NCBI GenBank assembly: GCA_020632795.1
Contig: JACKEV010000006.1
Coordinates: forward strand, 1,888,581-1,952,580
Source: Alphaproteobacteria bacterium
Lineage (GTDB): Bacteria > Myxococcota_A > UBA796 > CAJQPC01
DNA length: 64,000 nt
Direction of reading: 5' to 3'
The notes under the pieces are model-generated. The model was not told the origin of the DNA. It worked only from the letters and a program-made list of their open reading frames with translations, and did not search any database. Positions within the stretch are counted from its first letter, which is position 1. Every line of letters begins with the position of its first letter. The position numbers and the translations under genes were made by a program. Below, in pieces: positions 50,964 through 62,279 of the stretch.

Positions 50964-52685
50964 ATGCCCGGACCGACCGACCGCACCCGCCCCCTCGCCG
51001 ACTACGTCCCTCGCTTCGAGGCGATGGTCCGCGCGCTGGAGGCAGACCCCGACGTCCTCGTCCTCAACGCCTTCGTAGGCCCGCCCTTGTCCGAGGCGGC
51101 CCTGGCGGACCTCGAACAGCGATGGGGCGGCCCCTTGAGCCCCGCGCTGCGCGACCTCTACCGCCAGGCCGACGGGCTCACGCTGCGCTGGATCCGCATG
51201 GACAACCCACGCTTCGACCCCTCGCGCCACCACGTCCGGACCGGCCGGGCCGGCTACGGGGACCCGGTGGCCGACGACGACGCCTGCGACGGCGCGCTCC
51301 TCCTGCTCCCCCTGGAGGAGGTGCTGTTCGCCGACCGGCGCGACCAGCTCATCCACGACTTCCACACCGACGACGCGACGGTCTCCTTCGCCGGCGAGAC
51401 CTGGGGCGAGCGCGCCTTCCGCGAGGCGCTGCGGGTGGTGGACTGGTTCAGCGCCCCCAACATGGCCGCCCTGGTCATGCGCCCCGGGGAGCCCGAGGGC
51501 CCGGTCATCCTGGGAGACGACCACGGCGCCAGCTTCACCGACTCCCGCCGGATCTCGTTCGAGACCTACATGGAGGGCCAGCTCCGCAGCTTCGCCCGGG
51601 TCGACACCCGGCGCCGGACGCTGATCAAGCTCTTCGGGCACCGGGAGCCCCCTGTCCTCGACTGGCCGGAGGTCCCGCTGTTCGACGGTCCGACAGCCCG
51701 GCGCGTCTGGTACGCCACCGCCGAGGGTGCCTTCCGGCGGGAGGGCGACGGCTGGGTCCGCGAGGGGGACGGGCTGCGGGAGGTCCTGGCCGAGAAGGGG
51801 CGCAAGCAGACCATCACGGCGCTGGCGGTCGACCCGGACGGCGCCCTGCTCGTCGCGAACACCCGCTCGGCCTGGCGCATGACCCCGGACGGGGGGTTCG
51901 AGCGGATCTGCGGCGGCCCGCAGAGCGCCTACGCGCGGAACCTGGCCTGCGCCGCCGATGGGACGGTGGCGCTGGGCCTCAGCGAGCGCGTCATCCTGGC
52001 CCGCCCCGGGAAGAAGCCCACGACCTTCACCCAGAAGAAGGCGCTCGGGGGGAGCAACGTCATGAACCTCTGCTTCACGCCGGACGGCACCCTGGTGGTG
52101 GGCCTGTGGATGGCGCTGACCTTCATCCACCCGGACGACACCCACCGCCTCGAGCCCTTCTCGCTGCCCCCCACGGACGGCCACCGCACAGGCGCGCCCA
52201 TGGACCTCCTGTGGGTGGAGGAGGACGGGGCCATCGGGGCGCTCCACTATGGCCACCTGGGGCGCCGCGCCCCCGACGGGACCTGGCGCTGGCGCTACAT
52301 CGGCGAGGGCGTCTCCTACAGCGGGCTGGTCGAGGTCGAGGGCGTCGGGCGGGTGCTCACCTCCTACGGATTGCAGGGCCGGGTGCTGCGGCAGCGCGCG
52401 CCGGATCAGCCCTTCGAGGACTGGCCCGAGGGCGCGGCGCTGGCCGACCACGCCCCGGCGTGCGCAGTCCCGGACGGCGCGGGCGGCGCGCTGGTCGCCC
52501 TCGGGAGCGGCGACCTGGGCAGGATCACCGCCGAGGGCGCCGAGCGGGTCCGCTGGCAGGCCCCCGCCCCGGAGACGCTCTCCCAGACCGACCTCTACAT
52601 GGCCTTCGGGCGGCTGGCCCGAGGTCCCGATGGGGCCCTCCGGATGGCGGGGGAGCGGGCGATCGTCGCCGCGCGACTGCTCTGA
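50964..52685 (+). CDS. SMI1/KNR4-like N-terminal domain fused to a beta-propeller-like region
   Basis: 573 residues. Residues 40-180 match the SUKH/SMI1-KNR4 pattern (LEQRWGGPLSPALRDLYRQADGL, LLLPLEEVLF). From about 230 on there are repeated short strands (ITALAVDPDGALLVANTRSAW, NLACAADGTVALGLSERV, NLCFTPDGTLVVGLWM), as in NHL/SMP-30-type propellers. SUKH domains occur as immunity proteins in toxin systems and as regulators; no toxin is adjacent. ATG 50964 with GGAG upstream. Confidence 0.65.
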   Translation: MPGPTDRTRPLADYVPRFEAMVRALEADPDVLVLNAFVGPPLSEAALADLEQRWGGPLSPALRDLYRQADGLTLRWIRMDNPRFDPSRHHVRTGRAGYGDPVADDDACDGALLLLPLEEVLFADRRDQLIHDFHTDDATVSFAGETWGERAFREALRVVDWFSAPNMAALVMRPGEPEGPVILGDDHGASFTDSRRISFETYMEGQLRSFARVDTRRRTLIKLFGHREPPVLDWPEVPLFDGPTARRVWYATAEGAFRREGDGWVREGDGLREVLAEKGRKQTITALAVDPDGALLVANTRSAWRMTPDGGFERICGGPQSAYARNLACAADGTVALGLSERVILARPGKKPTTFTQKKALGGSNVMNLCFTPDGTLVVGLWMALTFIHPDDTHRLEPFSLPPTDGHRTGAPMDLLWVEEDGAIGALHYGHLGRRAPDGTWRWRYIGEGVSYSGLVEVEGVGRVLTSYGLQGRVLRQRAPDQPFEDWPEGAALADHAPACAVPDGAGGALVALGSGDLGRITAEGAERVRWQAPAPETLSQTDLYMAFGRLARGPDGALRMAGERAIVAARLL

Positions 52686-52752
52686 TCGGACCAGCCTTTC
52701 CGCTCGAAATTCAACCCCTTCCCTACCCAGACCAGAAAATGTCCGGCCCCCC

Positions 52753-52781
52753 TTGACCTGAACATGTCTTCACTGTAGATT
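52753..52781 (+). promoter_or_regulatory. Promoter upstream of the small membrane protein
   Basis: TTGACC (52753-52758), 17-nt spacer, TAGATT (52776-52781), about 60 nt before the ATG at 52845. The surrounding 159-bp gap (52686-52844) is AT-richer than average; nothing else is recognised in it. Confidence 0.55.
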
Positions 52782-52844
52782 TGTTCATGGAAGACGGCGC
52801 TGCACCTCGGCATTCAAGAGGTGGAGCGTCCAGGGAGTCACGCG

Positions 52845-53081
52845 ATGTTCGACGCTGTTCTTGGTGACGCGGTCACGGTGGATCTGCTGCTGACGATCTG
52901 GGCTTCGGCCTGCCTGCTCGGCCTCTGGGTGGCCTCGGCCTTCGTCCTGCCCTGGACGGACAAGGAGCTGGAGGAGGTCGACGTCGCCCTCGCCTCGCTC
53001 ATGACCGCCCGGCTGCCCCGGCCCCAGCCGGCGCCCGTCCCGGTGGCCGTCGGCCTGCGCCGACGCGTCCCCACCCCCTGA
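52845..53081 (+). CDS. Small single-span membrane protein
   Basis: 78 residues. One membrane helix near the N-terminus (VDLLLTIWASACLLGLWVASAFVL), a short acidic helix (DKELEEVDVALA) and a Pro/Arg-rich tail. No family recognised. ATG 52845 with GGGAG 8 nt upstream, preferred to GTG 52821. Immediately upstream of leuS (51-nt gap) and under its own promoter, so leuS may be co-transcribed. Confidence 0.6.
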   Translation: MFDAVLGDAVTVDLLLTIWASACLLGLWVASAFVLPWTDKELEEVDVALASLMTARLPRPQPAPVPVAVGLRRRVPTP

Positions 53082-53132
53082 CACGCGGGGCGTTGCCGGG
53101 TTAAGGGCCCCCGCCTTGAGGGAGGCCCGCGA

Positions 53133-55715
<2,583 letters not shown>

Positions 55716-55815
55716 GCATACGCTTGGGGCCGGACGTCCCAGGCGTTATGTTCGGGTCCTCCCCGGGTCCGCGCTCGCCGGGCCCACGCCGCCCTCCTCT
55801 GTCCGAGTCCCGCCG

Positions 55816-58764
55816 ATGGATCCCGCCGTTGATCCCTTCTCCCCGCTCCTGCGGATGCTGGCCCGCTATCGCCGCGACGTCCACCAGCTCAACCCCGGCG
55901 CCAGCGAAGACGCCATCCGCGCCGCCGAGCGCCACCTCGGCCACCGGCTGCCGCTGACCCTGGCGGGCTTCCTGCGCCGCTGGAACGGCGGCTCCCTGTT
56001 CCGGGGGGCGCTGTGCCTTCGCGGCACCTCCGAGCTGGCCGCCCCGGCCGACGAGCTGCCCGGCCTGGTGGCCTTCGCGGACGTGCCCGGAGGCCGCCAG
56101 TGGGTCTACGGCCCCGATGGCCTGGGCGCCTGGATCTTCGGGGAGCTGGTGGAGGGCCGGCTGGCCCCCCAGCACGACCGGTTCGATCGCTGGCTCAACG
56201 GCACGCTGCGCCTGTTCGACGAGGACATCCGCGACGCCGACAAGGAGCTGGACGCCCGGCTCGACGTCGACCCCATGAGCGGGCACCTGCTGCTGTCCGA
56301 CGGCGAGCGCGCCCTGGCCCAGGGCGACCCCGATCGCGCCGCGCGCTGCTTCAACCAGGCCACCGCCGCCGATCCGGGCCTCATCCGGGCCTGGCAGCGC
56401 CTGGGCGAGGTCTTCCTGAGCGAGCAGGACCGCTCCCAGGCCCGGTTCGCCCTGCTCAAGGCCCTGCGGGGCAGTCGCCTCCCCCTGCCCTACCCTGGCG
56501 CGGTGGCCATCGAGGCGGGTGCCCTGCGCACCCTGGAGCGCCTGTTCGAGCCCACGGACGCCGCCTGGGAGCGCGAGCTGCGCAGCCTGCTCGACGAGCG
56601 CATCCAGGACGCCCGCGGCGCCGACGACGCCGCCCTGTTCGAGGCCGCCACCCTGGCGCTCTCCCGCGTCATGCTCGCCCATGGGGCCCGGGAGCAGGCC
56701 CGCGGCGTGCTGGCCACCGCCGTCGAGCGCGCCCGCTCCTTCGCCTGGCGCGCCCCCCTGCCCCGGCTCACCCTGGCGCTGGTGGACATCGAGACCGACC
56801 TCGGGCACCACGACGACGCCGAGCGGCACCTCCGCCCCCTGCTCCGTCCGGGCGACGACCGGCTGCGGGGCCAGGCGCTGCTGGCGCTCGGGCGCATCGC
56901 CGTCAACCGCCAGGAGCCCTGGGCCGAGGAGATCCTGGACGAGGCCCGCCCCCACCTGAGCGACCACGGCGATCTGGCCCGGTGCGCGCTGCTCACCGGG
57001 GAGCGCCATATGCTCTACCAGCGCACCGACAAGGCCGCCCAGGCCTTCCGCGCCGCCGACGGCCACGCGGTCCGCTCCGGGGATCCGGCCCTGCAGGGGC
57101 AGGTCTGCGTCGGGCTCGGGGATCTGGCCCGCCTCTCCGGCGCCACGGGCGAGGCCGCCGAGGCCTACGACGCCGCCGCCCAGCGGGCCGCCGAGGCCGG
57201 CGACCGGGAGCTGCGGAGCCGCGTGCTGCTGCGCCAGGGCATGCTGGCGGCGCGCGAGGGCCGCCTCGGCCAGGCCCGCGATCTGTACCGGATGGTGGCC
57301 GACGGCTACAAGACCCTGGAGCTGCCCGTCCGGGAGGGCTGGGCGCGGCTGCGCGTCGCCCGCGCGGTGGGGCCCGACACCCCCGACGGGCAGGCCGCCC
57401 TGCGCCGCGCCCGCGAGCTGTTCACCCGCCCGGCGGTCCGCCTCGCGGCGGGCGTCGGCGCCCTCGACGCCCTCACCGGCGACCCCGCCCGCTCCCTGTC
57501 CTGGCACCTCGAGTGCGCGGCCGAGTACGCCCGCGACCGCCAGGAGGCCCAGCGCGCCCGCCCGCCGATGACCCGCGCCGACGCCGACCGCCCGGAGCGC
57601 CGCCTGGGCGCCCACCGCATCGCCATCGGCGCCGGCAACCTGGGGGTGGTCACCGCCCTGGAGGCCGAGCTGGAGCGGCTCGCCCGCGAGCTGCGGGCCT
57701 CCAACGCCCGCGCGGCAGACCCCAAGGTCACCGGCTACATCGCCGCCACCGACCTGCTCGCCTACCACCGCTCCTTCGAGGCCGCCCAGGTCCTGCTCCG
57801 GCAGCTCTTCGAGCGCAGCCTGCCCGACGCGCCGGCCCGCGCGCTGAAGGGCGCGGTCACCCGCTCCCCCAACGCCGCGCTGGTGGACGGGCTGCTGGAG
57901 GCGGTGGAGTCCCCCGGCGACCCCCGGGCCACCGCCGCCGCCGCCGAGGTGCTGGGCTGGCGCCGGGAGGCCGCCGCCGCCCCCGCCCTGCGCGCCCTGC
58001 TGAGCCAAGACACCCCCCGCCGGGTCCGCAAGGCCGTGGTCGTCGCCTTGGGCCGCATCGGCGACCGCGACGCCATCGACCCCCTGCTGGAGGTGCTGGA
58101 GGTCCCCGAGCTGGCCGAGGACGTCGCCGTCGCGCTGCTCCTGCTGGGCGACCGGCGCGGGGTGGACTTCCACGGGCAGTCCCTGGCCTCGGGCCGCGAG
58201 CTGGCCAACCCCCCCGGGGAGATCGTGGGCCGCTACGGCGGGCCGTCCTACCTGCTGCTGCTGCTGGGCGCCGCCGAGGACAGCGACCCCGCCAAGGCGA
58301 TGGGCGCGCTGCAGGGCCTGGGCTACCTGGGCGACCCCCGCGCGATGCCTCAGCTCCTGGGGGCCCTCGGCCACCGGGACCGGGCCATCGTGTCGGTGGC
58401 CTGCGGCGCCCTGGAGCTGCTGACCGGCCACCGCGAGGACCCCGACGAGCCCGGCGTCCACGCCCGCTGGGAGCGCTGGTGGGAGCAGTCCTGCGACGGC
58501 TTCGCCGAGGGCGTGCGCCACCGCTACGGCGAGCGCCTGAGCCCCTCCCTGCTGGCCGAGAAGCTGCTGGACGACGACCCGCTGGTGCGCCGCGGCGCCT
58601 TCGACGAGCTGGTCATCACCACCGGCGCCCAGCTCCCCTTCGACGCCGACGGCCCGTGGCGGGTCCAGGTGGCCCACCAGCGGGCCTGGCGTCGATGGTG
58701 CGCCGAGAACGCCGATCTCTTCCCGCCCGGGCGGTGGAGCTTCCACGGTCAGACCATCGGTTAG
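55816..58764 (+). CDS. SMI1/KNR4-like, TPR and HEAT repeat protein
   Basis: 982 residues. Residues 25-130 are SUKH-like (IRAAERHLGHRLPLTLAGFLRRWNGGSL, VYGPDGLGAWIFGEL). Residues 150-620 are tetratricopeptide-like helical pairs (ERALAQGDPDRAARCFNQATAADP, KAAQAFRAADGHAVRSGDPAL). From about 650 there are HEAT-type units (RKAVVVALGRIGDRDAIDPLLEVLEVP, AMGALQGLGYLGDPRAMPQLLGAL). A protein-interaction scaffold. With the SUKH-propeller gene it flanks leuS. No toxin partner is visible. Confidence 0.75.
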   Translation: MDPAVDPFSPLLRMLARYRRDVHQLNPGASEDAIRAAERHLGHRLPLTLAGFLRRWNGGSLFRGALCLRGTSELAAPADELPGLVAFADVPGGRQWVYGPDGLGAWIFGELVEGRLAPQHDRFDRWLNGTLRLFDEDIRDADKELDARLDVDPMSGHLLLSDGERALAQGDPDRAARCFNQATAADPGLIRAWQRLGEVFLSEQDRSQARFALLKALRGSRLPLPYPGAVAIEAGALRTLERLFEPTDAAWERELRSLLDERIQDARGADDAALFEAATLALSRVMLAHGAREQARGVLATAVERARSFAWRAPLPRLTLALVDIETDLGHHDDAERHLRPLLRPGDDRLRGQALLALGRIAVNRQEPWAEEILDEARPHLSDHGDLARCALLTGERHMLYQRTDKAAQAFRAADGHAVRSGDPALQGQVCVGLGDLARLSGATGEAAEAYDAAAQRAAEAGDRELRSRVLLRQGMLAAREGRLGQARDLYRMVADGYKTLELPVREGWARLRVARAVGPDTPDGQAALRRARELFTRPAVRLAAGVGALDALTGDPARSLSWHLECAAEYARDRQEAQRARPPMTRADADRPERRLGAHRIAIGAGNLGVVTALEAELERLARELRASNARAADPKVTGYIAATDLLAYHRSFEAAQVLLRQLFERSLPDAPARALKGAVTRSPNAALVDGLLEAVESPGDPRATAAAAEVLGWRREAAAAPALRALLSQDTPRRVRKAVVVALGRIGDRDAIDPLLEVLEVPELAEDVAVALLLLGDRRGVDFHGQSLASGRELANPPGEIVGRYGGPSYLLLLLGAAEDSDPAKAMGALQGLGYLGDPRAMPQLLGALGHRDRAIVSVACGALELLTGHREDPDEPGVHARWERWWEQSCDGFAEGVRHRYGERLSPSLLAEKLLDDDPLVRRGAFDELVITTGAQLPFDADGPWRVQVAHQRAWRRWCAENADLFPPGRWSFHGQTIG

Positions 58765-59408
58765 ACCGCTCGGTCTACGCTGCGGTCCCCCAGCTTCGCC
58801 ACCTCGCTGGCCCCGTCCACCGCCGCCGCCAGCCGGGCGAGCTGGGCGGCGACCTCCCGGGCGTCGTGGCCGGTGAACCGGGCCAGGTGGACGCGGGTGG
58901 AGAGGTCCGCCAGGCCGGCCAGGGCCCGCTCCAGCTCCTCCCGGGCCTCCTCCCGCAGGCGGTGGAGGTGCTGCACGTTGCCCAGGCGGGCCTCGACCAG
59001 GGGCCGCGCCCCGACCGGGGCCGCCTCCAGCTCGACGGCGAGCCTCTCCAGGCTGTTCTCGGGGGTCGAGAGCACCCCGTCGAGCTGGGCGTGGCGCTCG
59101 GCCAACGCGCCGAGGCCCCGGGAGGCCGCGCGCAGCGACTGCTCGCAGACGCTGCGCTCCGGCAGAGCGTCCCAGGCGCCAAGCGCCGCCTCCAGCGCGC
59201 CGATGGCGGCGGCGATGCGGTCCCCCCAGCCGCCCGTCCGCAGCACCGGCGGCGGCGAGGGCGGCGCCTCCCGCACCAGCAGCGCGGGCACGAACAGCGG
59301 CCACAGCCCCACCGCCCAGGCCGCGCCCTCCTTGCCGGAGCGGCTCCAGGCCAGCGCGACCCCCGCGCCGATCATCAGGTAGACCACCAGCAGCTCCAGC
59401 GGACGCAT
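58761..59408 (-). CDS. Membrane protein of unknown function, gene 3 of a membrane operon
   Basis: 215 residues. One or two N-terminal membrane helices (LELLVVYLMIGAGVALAW, AWAVGLWPLFVPALLV), then a helical cytosolic or periplasmic part rich in Ala, Leu, Glu and Arg (HRLREEAREELERALAGLADL). No family recognised. It follows the next upstream gene by one base and overlaps the convergent scaffold gene by 4 nt. Confidence 0.6.
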   Translation of the reverse strand: MRPLELLVVYLMIGAGVALAWSRSGKEGAAWAVGLWPLFVPALLVREAPPSPPPVLRTGGWGDRIAAAIGALEAALGAWDALPERSVCEQSLRAASRGLGALAERHAQLDGVLSTPENSLERLAVELEAAPVGARPLVEARLGNVQHLHRLREEAREELERALAGLADLSTRVHLARFTGHDAREVAAQLARLAAAVDGASEVAKLGDRSVDRAV

Positions 59409-59409
59409 C

Positions 59410-60129
59410 TCAGCCTCCCAGCACGCTGAGCACCCGCCAGACCCCGAGGGGCGCGAGCGCCGTGAACAGCACCGACCACGCGAACACCAGCAGCAGGGGC
59501 ATCGCCCGCCGCCCCGGCTCCGGCCGGGCCTCCCGGACCAGCGCCGAGAACGCCCGCCCCATCGTGATCACGCCCGCCAGCCCGGCCACGAAGGGCAGGG
59601 TGTACCCGAGCAGATCGATGGCGAGGATGCGGAAGCCCTCCCCCACCCCACCCGAGGACAGGCTGAAGCCCAGGCCCACCGCCAGGTACACCGGCAGGAG
59701 CCCCAGCAGCACCACCGCCGAGGTGGCCTGGGCCCGCATCGCCTCCACCGCGACCCGCCAGCCGTGGGTGCGGATGCCCGTGAGCAGGGCGTAGAAGTAG
59801 GCCGAGGGCAGGCTGGCCACCTGGGCGCCGAACAGCCCGGCCACATAGGCCAGGAAGACCACGCCGATGGTGGGCAGCGGCCCCCGCGCCGTCAGCGCGT
59901 CGAGGAACAGCGGGTCCTCGGCCAGGCTGAGCATGCCGCCGTGCACCACCGCGTAGGCCCCCAGGGCCACGGTGGACACCGCCACCAGCCGGGGCAGCAG
60001 CGCGGTGGCCTGCTCCACGTCCGCGCAGGCGGCGTCGGCCTCGTCCCGGCGGCGGATGAGCAGCTCGACGACGTCGGGCGCCTCCAGCGGGGGCAGCAGC
60101 TTCGCTTCGCTCGATGAGATCGACAACAT
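59410..60129 (-). CDS. Polytopic membrane protein, gene 2 of a membrane operon
   Basis: 239 residues: a 45-residue soluble start (VVELLIRRRDEADAACADVEQ) then about five membrane helices. The layout is Yip1-like, which is a tentative comparison. It shows similarity to the protein encoded immediately upstream in VSTVALGAYAVVHGG versus ASVGVGAYGAAMHAW, so the two probably arose by duplication. Start ATG 60129, 15 nt after the upstream stop. Confidence 0.6.
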   Translation of the reverse strand: MLSISSSEAKLLPPLEAPDVVELLIRRRDEADAACADVEQATALLPRLVAVSTVALGAYAVVHGGMLSLAEDPLFLDALTARGPLPTIGVVFLAYVAGLFGAQVASLPSAYFYALLTGIRTHGWRVAVEAMRAQATSAVVLLGLLPVYLAVGLGFSLSSGGVGEGFRILAIDLLGYTLPFVAGLAGVITMGRAFSALVREARPEPGRRAMPLLLVFAWSVLFTALAPLGVWRVLSVLGG

Positions 60130-60144
60130 CGCAGTCTCCGTTCC

Positions 60145-60702
60145 CTAGAAGTCGAACAGGCCGAGCACGTAGAACATCTCCGCGCCCACGACCGACAGGA
60201 GCGCCAGCCACGCCGGGTGACGCAGGCTGAAGCCCTCCAGCCGGGTCATCACCCGCAGGAAGACGTCCGCCATCGAGGCGCCCACCCCGGCGAACACCAC
60301 CAGGTTGACCGCCCAGCGCATCACCTCGTGGGGCACGCACAGCTCGAAGAACCAGAGCACCGGGATGGAGGCCAGCATGGCCAGCCCCCCGAAGCTCACC
60401 GTGATGAGGCTGGCCAGCAGGATCGCCGGCAGCCGCAGGGAGGAGCCGCTCAGGCCCCCCAGGATGTAAAGGGACGGGATCGACGCGCTCCAGGCGATGC
60501 CGGCGGCGACCGTCGCGACGACGGCGGCCGACAGCATCGCGCCTGCCCCCTCCCAGGCGTGCATCGCCGCGCCGTACGCCCCCACGCCGACCGACGCGGT
60601 GGCCACCAGCGCGCCGAGGGTCGGCCAGGTGACCCCCTCCGCGCGCTCGACGGCGAACGCCTCGGGCTCCTTGAGGGCCTGCATGACAAGACTCGGGACC
60701 AT
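60145..60702 (-). CDS. Polytopic membrane protein, gene 1 of a membrane operon
   Basis: 185 residues with about five hydrophobic helices (LGALVATASVGVGAYGAAMHAW, AAVVATVAAGIAWSASIPSLYILGG, and others). ATG 60702 has AGGAGGT 7 nt upstream, the best ribosome site of the operon, and marks its first gene. Similar in length and helix pattern to the membrane part of the second gene. Function unknown; close packing of the three genes suggests one complex. Confidence 0.6.
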   Translation of the reverse strand: MVPSLVMQALKEPEAFAVERAEGVTWPTLGALVATASVGVGAYGAAMHAWEGAGAMLSAAVVATVAAGIAWSASIPSLYILGGLSGSSLRLPAILLASLITVSFGGLAMLASIPVLWFFELCVPHEVMRWAVNLVVFAGVGASMADVFLRVMTRLEGFSLRHPAWLALLSVVGAEMFYVLGLFDF

Positions 60703-60855
60703 CGGGACCTCCTGTGTCCGGGTTTCGGGGTCTCCTGATGCACGGCCCGTGCCAGCGCGCGCGGCGCCCTCCGTGCGGCTCGGTGTCCACGTCGTGGGCG
60801 GCGCCCCCCTACGCCGTGGACACCGCGCGCGGTAGGCTCTCCACCGGAGGTCGAC

Positions 60856-61689
60856 ATGCCCATCATGCACCACACCCAGCTCTCCGAAGACCACCTCGCC
60901 GGCAACGGCGGGCTGGGGCGCTACGTCCTGCTGCCGGGAGACCCTGCCCGCGCGGCCCTGCTCGCGGCGCAGCTCCATCGGGTCGAGCGGGTCGAGAACC
61001 CGCGCGGCCACACCGCCTACCTGGGGCGGCTCGGCGTGGGCCCCGGGGTCGACGTCCTGGTGACCCACAGCGGCATGGGCACCGGCTCCACCGAGGTCAT
61101 CCTGCACGAGCTGCTGGAGGTCGGGGCGCGGCGGGTGCTGCGGGTCGGCTCGTGCGGCGCGATGGTGGAGGGCGTGCGGCCGGGCGGCGTGGTCATCGTG
61201 ACGGGCGCGGTGCGCGACGAGGCCACGACCAGCCACTACGCGCCCCCGGGCTTCCCGGCCCTCGCCGCCCCGGACTGCGTGGCGGCGATGACCGAGGGGG
61301 CGCGCCGGGCCGGCCTCGCCGAGCACACCTGGCGCGGCCTCTGCCACACCAAGGCGAGCCTGTGGGCCCGGGAGTTCGGCCACGGCCCCAACGGCGCCGC
61401 GAACCTCGACTACAAGCACTGGCTGGCCCGCTGCGGGGTCATCGCCAGCGAGATGGAGGCCGCCGCCATCTTCGTGATGTGCCACACCCGGCGCCCCGCC
61501 CCGGTGGCCCCGGTGGCCGGGGGCTCGCGGGCGGTCCACGCGCAGGGGGGCGCGGTGCTCGCGGTCTATGCGGACGCCACCTCGGACATGGAGCTGAGCC
61601 CGGCGGTCATCGACCAGGCCAACCAGCGCGCGGCGGCGGTGGCCCTGCACGGCCTCGTGGCCTGGGCCGAGGCGGACGGCGTCGGTTAG
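60856..61689 (+). CDS. Nucleoside phosphorylase (uridine phosphorylase-like)
   Basis: 277 residues of the NP-I family, cleaving a nucleoside with phosphate to base and ribose-1-phosphate. YVLLPGDPARAALLA (phosphate-binding loop), VDVLVTHSGMGTGSTEVILHELLEVGARRVLRVGSCGAM, and VIASEMEAAAIFVM (the EMEAA ribose-binding motif) are clear, with DYKHW before the last. Motif details favour a uridine phosphorylase-type enzyme, but purine use is not excluded. ATG 60856 with GGAGG upstream; divergent from the membrane operon. Confidence 0.88.
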   Translation: MPIMHHTQLSEDHLAGNGGLGRYVLLPGDPARAALLAAQLHRVERVENPRGHTAYLGRLGVGPGVDVLVTHSGMGTGSTEVILHELLEVGARRVLRVGSCGAMVEGVRPGGVVIVTGAVRDEATTSHYAPPGFPALAAPDCVAAMTEGARRAGLAEHTWRGLCHTKASLWAREFGHGPNGAANLDYKHWLARCGVIASEMEAAAIFVMCHTRRPAPVAPVAGGSRAVHAQGGAVLAVYADATSDMELSPAVIDQANQRAAAVALHGLVAWAEADGVG

Positions 61690-62279
61690 GGCTTCAGCCC
61701 CGGGGTGACCACCCGGGCCACGGGCACCCGCCCCTCGGCCATCGCCCGGCGCAGCGCCCGCCAGCGGGCGTCGCCCTCCTCATCCCAGGCGACGCGGACG
61801 TCAGGCGGCACGAGCATCACCGCCCAGACCCGAGGCTCCTCGGCGCGGACGAGGTCGATGACCGCCCGGCCCTCGGCGTCACGGGGAAGCGCCCCCAGGG
61901 TCAGGGCCTCCTCGGCGTCACGGGGGAAGGCCAGGGTCCAGTCCTCCTCGCCCTGCGGGGCCTCCAGCACGACGACCCGGTGGGCCTCCAGCGCGGGCTC
62001 GACCGGCAGGGTGACCTCGACGGTGAGGCCCATCCGGGCGTCCATCACCGCGGAGGCGGCGGTCCGGACCGCCAGCGGGGGCGCCAGGCGGGGCGAGAAC
62101 CACTGGGGTCGCCAGGTCGGCGGGTCCAGCTCCTCCACCAGGCGGTCGACCCGCGCGCTCAGGGCGTCCAGCCGCCGGCGCGCCGACGGGCTCAGGCGCA
62201 GCGCGGCGCGCAGCTCCTGGTCGGCGCCGGGCTCCAGGCCGCCGCCTATCACGCTCAACAGCTTGGAATCGCTGATCAT
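61686..62279 (-). CDS. Protein of unknown function, coupled to the large upstream gene
   Basis: 197 residues, no signal peptide or membrane helix. The start (DSKLLSVIGGGLEPGADQELRAALRLSPSARRRLDAL) resembles the helical N-terminus of zinc-finger-free anti-sigma-like proteins; the rest is beta-rich (VEVTLPVEPALEAHRVVVLEAPQGEEDW). No family is secure. It overlaps the upstream gene by 4 nt (ATGA) and the convergent phosphorylase by 4 nt. Confidence 0.6.
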   Translation of the reverse strand: MISDSKLLSVIGGGLEPGADQELRAALRLSPSARRRLDALSARVDRLVEELDPPTWRPQWFSPRLAPPLAVRTAASAVMDARMGLTVEVTLPVEPALEAHRVVVLEAPQGEEDWTLAFPRDAEEALTLGALPRDAEGRAVIDLVRAEEPRVWAVMLVPPDVRVAWDEEGDARWRALRRAMAEGRVPVARVVTPGLKP

